A stretch of 64,000 nt of DNA, taken from NCBI RefSeq assembly GCF_014529945.1, contig NZ_JACVFB010000003.1, positions 434,001-498,000 on the forward strand, given 5' to 3'. This stretch comes from Chitinophaga varians (lineage in GTDB: Bacteria; Bacteroidota; Bacteroidia; Chitinophagales; Chitinophagaceae). The position numbers were made by a program, and so were the translations under genes. Below, one piece after another: positions 41,325 to 49,118 of the stretch. The first letter of the stretch is position 1; every line of letters begins with the position of its first letter. A model generated the notes under the pieces. That model saw only the letters and a program-made list of their open reading frames with translations. It ran no database searches and was not told the DNA's origin.

Positions 41325-42347
41325 TTATTCGCCGGCGGGCTTACGTTGTGGCTCACCTGCTTTCACCGGCTCACCGATCACCGGCAGCCCGTTGCTGTCC
41401 CAGGTGAGGCGCTGCATCCGGGGATTGCGCTGACCACCGCAGCCTTGTCCCGCGCGGGAGTTAGCGTGATAGATGATCCAGTCTTCTTTGCCGTTGGCCG
41501 ATTTAAAGAAGCCATTATGGCCGGGAGCGAAAGCACCGTTTTCCGGTTTGCCTTTGAGAATGGGTTCCGGCATTTTGGTCCAGTTGGCCGCTACCATCGG
41601 GTCCGCATTCTTTTTAAGGCGCATCAGGCCGAGGGCGTAGTCGTCGGTCCAGCAGCCGCACACGGAGAATACGAGGAATACGTCCTGTTGTTTGTTGACC
41701 AGTATTTCCGGGCCTTCATTAATACCGTTTTTCTCCCAGGGATACCGGGGCGCAGCAATTTCCACGCGGCCGGAAGCCAGCGTCCACGGATTTTTCATGC
41801 GTGCGATGTAAAGTCGTTGCACATTGTCTTTCCCATTATGCCCGCTCCAGATAAAATAACGTTGTCCCTTATACGAAAAGATGGTGCCGTCGATGGCGAA
41901 GTAGTCGGCGGCAGTATCGCGGACCTGTCCTTTGCTGACCCAGGTGCCAGTAGTTGGGTCTGATGCTGTGTTCTCCAATACGAACGTATGTTGCGGATGT
42001 ATGCTGTCAGAAGACCCTGCGGTGTAATAAAGGTACCATTTACCATCGAGGCGATGCAGCTCCGGCGCCCATATGTCGCGCGCATCGGGGCCTTGGGCCG
42101 GCGGTGTCCATACCACGGTGGCAGGTGCGGCCGCTAAGGCCGACATCGCCTTTGTTTTACGGAGAGTAATGTTATGCCCCGTTGTGGCCATGTAGTAATA
42201 CACGCCCTTGTCCTGTATCACCCAGGGATCGGGGCCACTTGGCAGCAACGGATTGGTAAAGGTTGCGGCTGTGTCCGGCTTTATTGGCTGACAAAAGCCG
42301 GCCATCGTCAGTAAAAGATATAAGGGCAACAGGTATCCGCCTTTCAT
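41325..42347 (-). CDS. Glycoside hydrolase family 43 (arabinosidase/xylosidase-like)
   Basis: The 340-residue exported protein from MKGGYLLPLYLLLTMAGFCQ is a five-bladed propeller enzyme. The three catalytic acids are visible: Asp in SGPDPWVIQDKG, Asp in YFAIDGTIFSYKG (transition-state modulator) and Glu in GINEGPEIL. GH43 enzymes remove alpha-L-arabinose or beta-D-xylose. It is the first gene of the sus operon on the minus strand. Its start is divergent from the sensor kinase, with an inverted repeat 20 bases upstream. Confidence 0.93.
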   Translation of the reverse strand: MKGGYLLPLYLLLTMAGFCQPIKPDTAATFTNPLLPSGPDPWVIQDKGVYYYMATTGHNITLRKTKAMSALAAAPATVVWTPPAQGPDARDIWAPELHRLDGKWYLYYTAGSSDSIHPQHTFVLENTASDPTTGTWVSKGQVRDTAADYFAIDGTIFSYKGQRYFIWSGHNGKDNVQRLYIARMKNPWTLASGRVEIAAPRYPWEKNGINEGPEILVNKQQDVFLVFSVCGCWTDDYALGLMRLKKNADPMVAANWTKMPEPILKGKPENGAFAPGHNGFFKSANGKEDWIIYHANSRAGQGCGGQRNPRMQRLTWDSNGLPVIGEPVKAGEPQRKPAGE

Positions 42348-42366
42348 AACATAGATTTTGATTGAT

Positions 42367-42389
42367 TTAAGCGTACAAAAAACACTTAA
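42367..42389. promoter_or_regulatory. Inverted repeat TTAAGCGT-N7-ACACTTAA upstream of the PUL
   Basis: The two eight-base arms match at seven of eight positions. The repeat lies 20 bases before the GH43 start, in the divergent space with the sensor kinase. It is a candidate binding site for the AraC-type response regulator encoded next door. Confidence 0.4.
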
Positions 42390-42498
42390 ACTATTTTCCA
42401 AAGAAAAAGAATACCCGGCTTGATAGTACGCCTTTTCGTCTCAATCTTTTTACAAATCGTCTCATTTTTTGAAGGCAGACCTTGATTCCTCAATCGGA

Positions 42499-45400
42499 AT
42501 GGATATTATTATCTTTATAAAAACCTTAGATTCTTTGCCGTTGCGTTGTATTGTCATTTTCCTATTGCTGCTTGCCGGCTTCCAGGCACCGGGCCAGTCT
42601 GTGAACTTTATACATTATCAGGTAGAGAACGGGCTGTCGAACAATGCTGTGATCTGCTCCTGGCAGGACAGGCAGGGATTCATGTGGTTTGGCACCAAGG
42701 ACGGGCTTAACCGGTTCGACGGCTATACGTTCCGCGTATTCCGCCACGACCCGCAGCAGCCTGGCAGTATCGGCGGCAATTATATCTCGGTGATATGGGA
42801 GGACAATGACGGGCTATTGTACGTGGGCACTGACAAAGGATTGTACGCCTATAACCCCGCTACGGAACAATTCACTTCCATCAAAGCACAACCCGGCATT
42901 ATCCTCGCCATCGACAAAGACCTCGACGGCAATATCTGGTTCAGCGACGACCTGAAACTATACCGCTACCATCCCCGCACCGGCGATCTGACGGCCCCGG
43001 CGCATTATCCACAGGCCAGCAATCTGTGCAGGGCCACGGATGGTAACATCTGGCTGACATCGCCCGAAGGGCAAATAGCCAGGTATGACAAACAAACAGA
43101 CCGGTTTACGGCCTATCCCCTGTTCGACCACTCGCCGCCAACTACGTCCACCTGGATTACCCGGATGACCGCCACCGGCCCCGATACGATGCTCATAGGC
43201 ACCACCACGCAGGGCCTCAAACTGTTCAATACCCGGCTGCATACCTATCAGGACCTGCTCACCCACACCGAAGAAGGCACGGGCACGTATGTACGCGATT
43301 TTCTGCGCCGCGGCCCCGATGAATACTGGATAGCCTCCGAGAGTGGTATCTACATCTACCATCCGTCTGATAACAGTTACATCAACCTGCGAAAAAAATA
43401 CAACGACCCCTACTCTATCTCCGACAACGCCGTATACACGCTGTACCGCGACCGCGAAAACGGTATCTGGGCAGGCACCTACTTCGGCGGGGTCAATTAC
43501 TTCACCGCCTCGTATACCGCTTTTGAAAAGTTCTTTCCCCGTACCGGCGAAAACGCCCTTGGCGGCAATGCAGTGCGGGAAATTTGCGCCGACCGCTATG
43601 GCCGGCTGTGGATAGGCACCGAAGACGGCGGACTAAACAGCATGGACACACGCAGCGGTAACATCACCCGCATCAGACCCCTGCCAGGCGGCGGTGGACT
43701 GTCACACACCAACCTGCATGGCCTCTTCGTTACCGGAGACACGCTATGGATAGGCACTTTCGAGCACGGCCTCGATCTCATGGATGTACGCAACGGTAAA
43801 TTCATTCGCCACTATGCTGCCGGCAACGGTCCCTACGACCTGCGCAGCAATTTCATCTACAGCATCACGCAGGACCGCAAAGGCGATATCCTGTTCTGTA
43901 CCTCGCGCGGGCTTTACCGCTACCTTCCTGACCGTGACGGCTTTGCCCTTATCAAAGAATTGCCGGATTATTTTTTCTACACCTGCGTGTATCAGGACAG
44001 CGAAGGCACTTACTGGGCGGGCACTACACGCGACGGACTTCATCACTTCCATCCCCGCACCGGCCGGAAAGGCGTATACCGCTATAGCCACACCGACAGT
44101 ACCAGTCTGCCTAACAACCGCGTGGACCATATCTTTGAAGACAGCCGTCATCAGCTGTGGTTCGCCACCGAAGGAGGCCTGTGTCGGCTGGACAAAGCCA
44201 CCAGCCGCTTTGTACGGTATACTACCCACAACGGGTTATTGAGCAATATGACTTATAATCTGTTGGAAGATGACCAGCACGATCTGTGGATCACGACTTC
44301 CAAAGGGCTGGCCCGGCTCCATCCTCCCACCGGTAACATCAAAGTATATACGAAAGCGAACGGGCTGCTCAACGATCAGTTTAACTACAACTCTGCCTAT
44401 AAAGACAGTTGCGGCACCATGTACTTCGGCAGCGTAAAAGGGATGATACGCTTCCATCCCGCCAGTCTGCCTGCCGACAGCTATATGCCGCCGGTGTACC
44501 TCACCGGTTTTCAGGTATACAACAAACCCCTGCTGCCCGGCAGCCCTGCATTACCGAAAGCCGTCAACTACACCGATACGATTACACTCGCCTATGACCA
44601 GTCATCTTTCAGCATCGATTTTGCCGCGCTGCGTTTCAGTGCCCCCGAAATGACACCGTACGCCTACAAGATGGAAGGGCTGGATAAAGACTGGACTTAC
44701 CTGGAAACGAACCGCAAAGCTGTTTTCACCAAACTGGCGCCCGGCACCTATCATTTCCTGGTGAAAGCTGCCAATAACAGCGGCCAGTGGACCACCGCGC
44801 CACGGCAGCTGACCATCCGGATACTACCGCCTTTCTGGGCCAGCTATCCCGCTTATGCGCTCTATATCGTGAGCCTGTGCAGCCTTACCTGGTTTATCAT
44901 CCGGCACTACCGGCAGCGCAATCGCCAGCAGCAGCAGCGCCGCATGGAGCTGCTGGAACATGAAAAAGAAAAAGAACTGTATCAGGCTAAAATTGAATTC
45001 TTCACGCATATCGCCCATGAGATACGCACACCGCTGACCCTCATCAAAGGCCCGATGGAAAAGGTGATACAACGCTCCGGAGAAGTGCCGCAGGTACAGA
45101 AAAACCTGCAGATCATGGAACGCAACACCAACCGTCTGCTCGATCTCACCAATCAACTGCTCGATTTCCGTCGTACGGAAATCAACGGTTACAAACTCAA
45201 TTTCGTGAAAGCAGGTATTGCGGCGCTGCTACAAGAGATACACCTGCAGTTCATTCCCGCCGCTGAACAGAAAGAGCTGCAATTTCGTATAACCCTTCCC
45301 GTACATGATTTCTTTGCTTACATCGACAGGGAAGCGTTTCACAAAATCATCAGCAACCTCGTCAGCAATGCTATCAAATACGCTGTCAGCGAGGTGTTGA

Positions 45401-45699
45401 TTGAACTGCTGCCGGTCGGCCCGGAGGCAACCCATTTTACCGTGCGTATTCAAAACGATGGCACCCTCATCCCCGCCGAGATGAAGGAGAAAATATTTGA
45501 ACCTTTTTTCCGTGGCAAAGGCGCCGACAATCAGCCGGGCACGGGCCTGGGCCTGTCCATCGCGCGGTCGCTCGCACAGCTGCATCAGGGTACGCTGGAA
45601 CTGCAATACACAGACGATCGCCGTAACCTGTTCGTACTGACATTACCTATACACCAGGAAATAGAATTTAATCTCAGCAAATGGAAAAGCATCTCATAA
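42499..45699 (+). CDS. PUL sensor: two-component regulator propeller histidine kinase
   Basis: The ~1066-residue protein from MDIIIFIKTLDSLPLRC has a signal peptide (near PGQS), fourteen or so propeller repeats (~35-690, for example MWFGTKDGLNRFDG, LWIGTEDGGLNSM, LWFATEGGLCRLD), a Y_Y_Y domain (~690-770), a membrane helix (ALYIVSLCSLTWFIIRHY), HisKA (FFTHIAHEIRTPLTLIKGPMEKV) and HATPase (KIISNLVSNAIKYAV; GTGLGLSIARSLAQ). It is the sensory half of a hybrid two-component protein, but it stops after the ATPase. A TTG ten codons upstream is also in frame. It is divergent from GH43 and probably senses a glycan released by the locus. Confidence 0.93.
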   Translation: MDIIIFIKTLDSLPLRCIVIFLLLLAGFQAPGQSVNFIHYQVENGLSNNAVICSWQDRQGFMWFGTKDGLNRFDGYTFRVFRHDPQQPGSIGGNYISVIWEDNDGLLYVGTDKGLYAYNPATEQFTSIKAQPGIILAIDKDLDGNIWFSDDLKLYRYHPRTGDLTAPAHYPQASNLCRATDGNIWLTSPEGQIARYDKQTDRFTAYPLFDHSPPTTSTWITRMTATGPDTMLIGTTTQGLKLFNTRLHTYQDLLTHTEEGTGTYVRDFLRRGPDEYWIASESGIYIYHPSDNSYINLRKKYNDPYSISDNAVYTLYRDRENGIWAGTYFGGVNYFTASYTAFEKFFPRTGENALGGNAVREICADRYGRLWIGTEDGGLNSMDTRSGNITRIRPLPGGGGLSHTNLHGLFVTGDTLWIGTFEHGLDLMDVRNGKFIRHYAAGNGPYDLRSNFIYSITQDRKGDILFCTSRGLYRYLPDRDGFALIKELPDYFFYTCVYQDSEGTYWAGTTRDGLHHFHPRTGRKGVYRYSHTDSTSLPNNRVDHIFEDSRHQLWFATEGGLCRLDKATSRFVRYTTHNGLLSNMTYNLLEDDQHDLWITTSKGLARLHPPTGNIKVYTKANGLLNDQFNYNSAYKDSCGTMYFGSVKGMIRFHPASLPADSYMPPVYLTGFQVYNKPLLPGSPALPKAVNYTDTITLAYDQSSFSIDFAALRFSAPEMTPYAYKMEGLDKDWTYLETNRKAVFTKLAPGTYHFLVKAANNSGQWTTAPRQLTIRILPPFWASYPAYALYIVSLCSLTWFIIRHYRQRNRQQQQRRMELLEHEKEKELYQAKIEFFTHIAHEIRTPLTLIKGPMEKVIQRSGEVPQVQKNLQIMERNTNRLLDLTNQLLDFRRTEINGYKLNFVKAGIAALLQEIHLQFIPAAEQKELQFRITLPVHDFFAYIDREAFHKIISNLVSNAIKYAVSEVLIELLPVGPEATHFTVRIQNDGTLIPAEMKEKIFEPFFRGKGADNQPGTGLGLSIARSLAQLHQGTLELQYTDDRRNLFVLTLPIHQEIEFNLSKWKSIS

Positions 45700-46454
45700 C
45701 CCGGCCACAGCTGCTGCTGGTAGACGATAATCAGGAAATCCTTGATTTCATCGCTGACGACCTGCAGGACAAATACCACATCGTTACCGCAAAAGACGGC
45801 GTCACCGCCTTGCGGATACTGCATGACAGCGCCATCCAGCTGGTCATCAGCGATGTGATGATGCCGGAAATGGACGGATTTGAACTATGCCGCCAGATAA
45901 AATCCGCTGTGGAATACAGCCATATCCCCGTGATACTGCTCACCGCCCGCAACACCCTGCAAGCCAAAATCGAAGGCCTCGAACTGGGCGCTGACGCCTA
46001 TATCGAAAAACCTTTTTCCCCTGCCCATCTCGAAGCCCAGATCGCCAGCCTGCTGCGCAACCGGCAAAAGGTACGTGAGCACTTCGCCGCCGAACCGGCC
46101 GTACCTATCCGCAGCATGGCCATCTCCCGCGCCGATGAAGCCTTCCTCGACAAGCTGCACGAGATCATCCTCCAACACCTCACCGATGTAAACCTCGATG
46201 TGGAGGTACTCGCCGACAAAATGAATATGAGTCGCCCTACCCTGTACCGTAAAATAAAGGTCATCTCCGACCTCACCCCGCATGAACTGATCAACCTCAC
46301 CCGCCTGAAAAAAGCCGCCACATTGCTCGACAGCGGGTATTATAAAGTCAACGAAGCCGCAGAAATGACCGGTTTTGCGTCGTTGAATAATTTCAGCCGC
46401 AATTTTCAGAAACAGTTTGGCATGCTGCCTTCGGAGTATCTGGGGAAACGATAA
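45681..46454 (+). CDS. Response regulator with AraC-type DNA-binding domain (second half of a split HTCS)
   Basis: The 257-residue protein has a receiver (LLLVDDNQEILDFI; phospho-Asp in LVISDVMMPEMDGFEL; KPFSPAHLEAQI) and an AraC helix-turn-helix (LADKMNMSRPTLYRKIKVISDLTPHELI; VNEAAEMTGFASLNNFSRNFQKQFGMLPSEY). Its ATG overlaps the kinase gene by 19 bases in another frame. In most Bacteroidota these modules are fused to the kinase in one protein of about 1,300 residues, the sum of the two lengths here. It should switch on the adjacent sus operon. Confidence 0.93.
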   Translation: MEKHLITRPQLLLVDDNQEILDFIADDLQDKYHIVTAKDGVTALRILHDSAIQLVISDVMMPEMDGFELCRQIKSAVEYSHIPVILLTARNTLQAKIEGLELGADAYIEKPFSPAHLEAQIASLLRNRQKVREHFAAEPAVPIRSMAISRADEAFLDKLHEIILQHLTDVNLDVEVLADKMNMSRPTLYRKIKVISDLTPHELINLTRLKKAATLLDSGYYKVNEAAEMTGFASLNNFSRNFQKQFGMLPSEYLGKR

Positions 46455-46455
46455 T

Positions 46456-46516
46456 ATTGTCAGATTTCAAGGAGATAATAGGAATATTTTCGATTATCTC
46501 CTTAAAATCTGACAAT
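46456..46516 (+). terminator. Terminator after the response regulator gene
   Basis: Two successive stems form: ATTGTCAGATTT (46456-46467) with AAATCTGACAAT (46505-46516), and GGAGATAAT (46471-46479) with ATTATCTCC (46493-46501). TTTTTGATC follows. The remaining 200 bases before the antiporter gene hold AT-rich promoter sequence and no gene that I can see. Confidence 0.85.
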
Positions 46517-46716
46517 TTTTGATCTTTTAAAGATCACCCCCTAACTATCATCCACCCTGTATCTCCCCTTTAACATTTCACTTGTCAACCCCCTGAAAAA
46601 ATAATATATTAGCGAAGTTCAGCGATTCAACAATTGGCTTTAACACATTATGCCGGCACGTTTATACGCGCTGACATAACCGTACATTACGCAATCTATA
46701 AATCGATTTTTACTGT

Positions 46717-48954
46717 ATGCATCTACCGAAATTGATTATTGACCTGGCATTGATTCTTGGAGCGGCCGGTATTATTACTTTATTATTCAGGCGACTGAAA
46801 CAGCCCATGGTATTGGGTTATATCATCGCCGGCTTCATCGTGGGCCCTAATTTTCACCTTTTTCCCTCCATCAGCGACGGGGAGAGCGTGAAGATATGGT
46901 CTGAGATAGGCGTTATCTTTTTGTTATTTTCCCTCGGCCTGGAATTCAGTTTTAAAAAGCTGATGCGTGTAGGAGGCACGGCGGCGATTACCGCCTTTAC
47001 AGAGATTGCCTTTATCACTGTGGCCGGGTATTTCACCGGTCAACTGATGGGCTGGAGCACGATGGACAGCCTGTTCCTGGGCGGTTTGCTCGCCAGCTCG
47101 TCCACCACGATCATTATCCGTGCTTTTGAAGAACTGGGCATCAAGAAAAAACCATTTACCAAAATTGTATTTGGGGTGCTGGTGATAGAAGATATTGTGG
47201 TGATCCTGTTGATGGTATTGCTTTCTACCATGGCGGTGAGCAAGCAGTTTGAAGGCTCCCAGATGTTGTTCACCATCGCCAAACTCCTGTTTTTCCTGGC
47301 GGTATGGTTCCTGGCAGGCATCTTCCTGCTACCCACTTTCCTGAAAAAAATGGAGAAATATATGAACAGCGAAACGCTGCTCATCCTCAGCATTGCACTC
47401 TGCCTGGGTATGGTGATACTGGCCACACAGGTAGGTTTCTCCGCAGAGCTGGGCGCCTTTATCATGGGCTCCATCATCGCGGAAACCACTTCTTCCGAAA
47501 AAGTAGAACATCTCATACAGCCGGTAAAAGACCTGTTCGGCGCTATTTTCTTTGTATCCGTGGGGATGTTGATCAACCCCGAGATGATCATCGAATATCG
47601 CTGGCCGGTACTGTGGATTACCTTGCTGACTATTTTCGGCAAATTCATCAGCACTGGTGTAGGCGCGCTCTTGTCTGGCCGGCCCTTGAAAGAGGCCGTG
47701 CAGGTAGGCATGAGTATGGCACAGGTAGGCGAGTTTGCCTTTATCATCGCCACGCTGGGCGTCACCCTCGGTGTGACCAGCGAGTTCCTCTTCCCGGTGG
47801 CAGTGGGCGTTTCCGCGGTCACCACGTTTACCACGCCGTACATGATCCGTTTCTCTACGCCCATGTACAACTGGCTGTCGAAGATCATCCCGGAGAAATG
47901 GCTGCTGGCGCTCAACCGCTACTCTGCCAGCTCACAAACCCTTCAGGCGGAAAGCGACTGGCGCATTGTGCTCAACGCTTACCTGAAAGTCATCATCCTC
48001 AACAGCGTGGTACTGATCGCCATCATTCTGCTCAACACTTACTATGTAGGACCTTTCATTGCGAAATACGTGGAAAACCAGTTGCTGGCGAAGCTGATAG
48101 CCGTTGTACTGGCCATCGCCATGATGGCCCCGTTTATTTCCGCGCTCACCATCAAAAAAGTACAGGGCAGCGCTTACAAGGCGCTCTGGCTCGATTCCAA
48201 ATATAACCGCGGTCCGCTCGTGGTAGTGGAAGTGATCCGCAACGTGGTGGCCGTGCTACTGGTAGGGTTCCTGCTCAATCAGTTCTTTCCCTTCTGGCAG
48301 GCGTTACTGGGCACCTCGATCGTAATGGCAGTGGTACTGCTGGCATTACGGCAACAGCTACAGAAATATTACAGCCGCATTGAACACCGCTTCCTCTCCA
48401 ACCTCAACGCCCGCGAGGAAGCAGATGCCGCAGCAAAGAAAACACCGGCTGCCGACCTGCTCCCCTGGGATGCACAGGTGTCTGAGATAGAAATCAATCC
48501 ATGGTCGTCCCTGATCGACACGCCCCTGGTAGACCTCCAGCTGCGGGAGAAATACGGTATCAACGTAGGCGCTATCAAAAGAGGTAATATCACCATTTAT
48601 GCGCCTACCCGGCAGGAAAAGCTGTTCCCCCATGATGTGATCGTGGCCATCGGCACGGAAGCGCAGCTGGAAGAATTTAACCGCGTGGTGAACACGCTCG
48701 TGGTGGAAAGGAGCGACGACATGGCAGATGACAATGTAGGCCTTACCAGCATCGTGGTAGACGAACACAATGGCCTGAAAGGACAGACCATCCGCAGCTC
48801 CGGCATCAGAGAAAGAACCAATGCGCTGGTAGTAGGTATTGCGCGCGGCAGCGAACGTATCCTGAACCCGCCCTCCGATATGGCTTTTGAATGGGAAGAT
48901 GTAGTATGGCTGGTGGGCGATCGAAAGAAGATATCGGAACTCGTCAAGAAATAG
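46717..48954 (+). CDS. KefB/CPA2-type cation:proton antiporter with TrkA-C domains
   Basis: The 745-residue inner-membrane protein has about 12-13 helices with CPA2 motifs: LGYIIAGFIVGPNF, IFLLFSLGLEFSFKKL, FLGGLLASSSTTIIIRAFEELG, ILATQVGFSAELGAFIMGSIIAET and MSMAQVGEFAFIIATLG. The C-terminal 180 residues hold two TrkA-C-like units (VGAIKRGNITIYAPTRQEKLFPHDVIVAIG; VVGIARGSERILNPPSDMAFEWEDVVWLVGD) without a TrkA-N nucleotide-binding domain. It probably exchanges K+ or Na+ for protons. It ends one base before a long palindromic element. Confidence 0.92.
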   Translation: MHLPKLIIDLALILGAAGIITLLFRRLKQPMVLGYIIAGFIVGPNFHLFPSISDGESVKIWSEIGVIFLLFSLGLEFSFKKLMRVGGTAAITAFTEIAFITVAGYFTGQLMGWSTMDSLFLGGLLASSSTTIIIRAFEELGIKKKPFTKIVFGVLVIEDIVVILLMVLLSTMAVSKQFEGSQMLFTIAKLLFFLAVWFLAGIFLLPTFLKKMEKYMNSETLLILSIALCLGMVILATQVGFSAELGAFIMGSIIAETTSSEKVEHLIQPVKDLFGAIFFVSVGMLINPEMIIEYRWPVLWITLLTIFGKFISTGVGALLSGRPLKEAVQVGMSMAQVGEFAFIIATLGVTLGVTSEFLFPVAVGVSAVTTFTTPYMIRFSTPMYNWLSKIIPEKWLLALNRYSASSQTLQAESDWRIVLNAYLKVIILNSVVLIAIILLNTYYVGPFIAKYVENQLLAKLIAVVLAIAMMAPFISALTIKKVQGSAYKALWLDSKYNRGPLVVVEVIRNVVAVLLVGFLLNQFFPFWQALLGTSIVMAVVLLALRQQLQKYYSRIEHRFLSNLNAREEADAAAKKTPAADLLPWDAQVSEIEINPWSSLIDTPLVDLQLREKYGINVGAIKRGNITIYAPTRQEKLFPHDVIVAIGTEAQLEEFNRVVNTLVVERSDDMADDNVGLTSIVVDEHNGLKGQTIRSSGIRERTNALVVGIARGSERILNPPSDMAFEWEDVVWLVGDRKKISELVKK

Positions 48955-49107
48955 TCTCGCAAAGGTGCAAAGCAGCAAAGAGCGCAAAGATTTTTTTTGA
49001 GAATAAGAAAGCAAAGGGGCGAAGATCAAATCTGATCTTCGCCCCTTTGCTTTCTCTGCTCTCTTATATTGTCTTTGCGCTCTTTGCTGCTTTGCGCCTT
49101 TGCGAGA
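48955..49107. repeat. 153-base nested palindrome with GCAAAG direct repeats
   Basis: The outer arms (48955-48990 and 49072-49107) match at 35 of 36 positions as inverted repeats. Each arm contains four GCAAAG (or CTTTGC) words at 8-9 base steps. An inner perfect 22-bp stem (49007-49028 with 49033-49054) has a four-base loop. The whole sits between the convergent antiporter and aconitase genes. It may end both transcripts, and it looks like a dispersed mobile or REP-type palindrome. Confidence 0.85.
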
Positions 49108-49118
49108 GCCAGCGAGCA

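Noticed and set aside
46521..46535. GATCTTTTAAAGATC as an operator
   Set aside because: It directly follows the terminator stems and T-run of the response regulator gene and is far (about 180 bases) from the antiporter start; more likely part of the transcript end.
47040..47915. A 291-codon open frame on the minus strand inside the antiporter gene
   Set aside because: The product is Ser/Ile/Pro-rich low-complexity shadow sequence, while the plus strand has clear CPA2 motifs.
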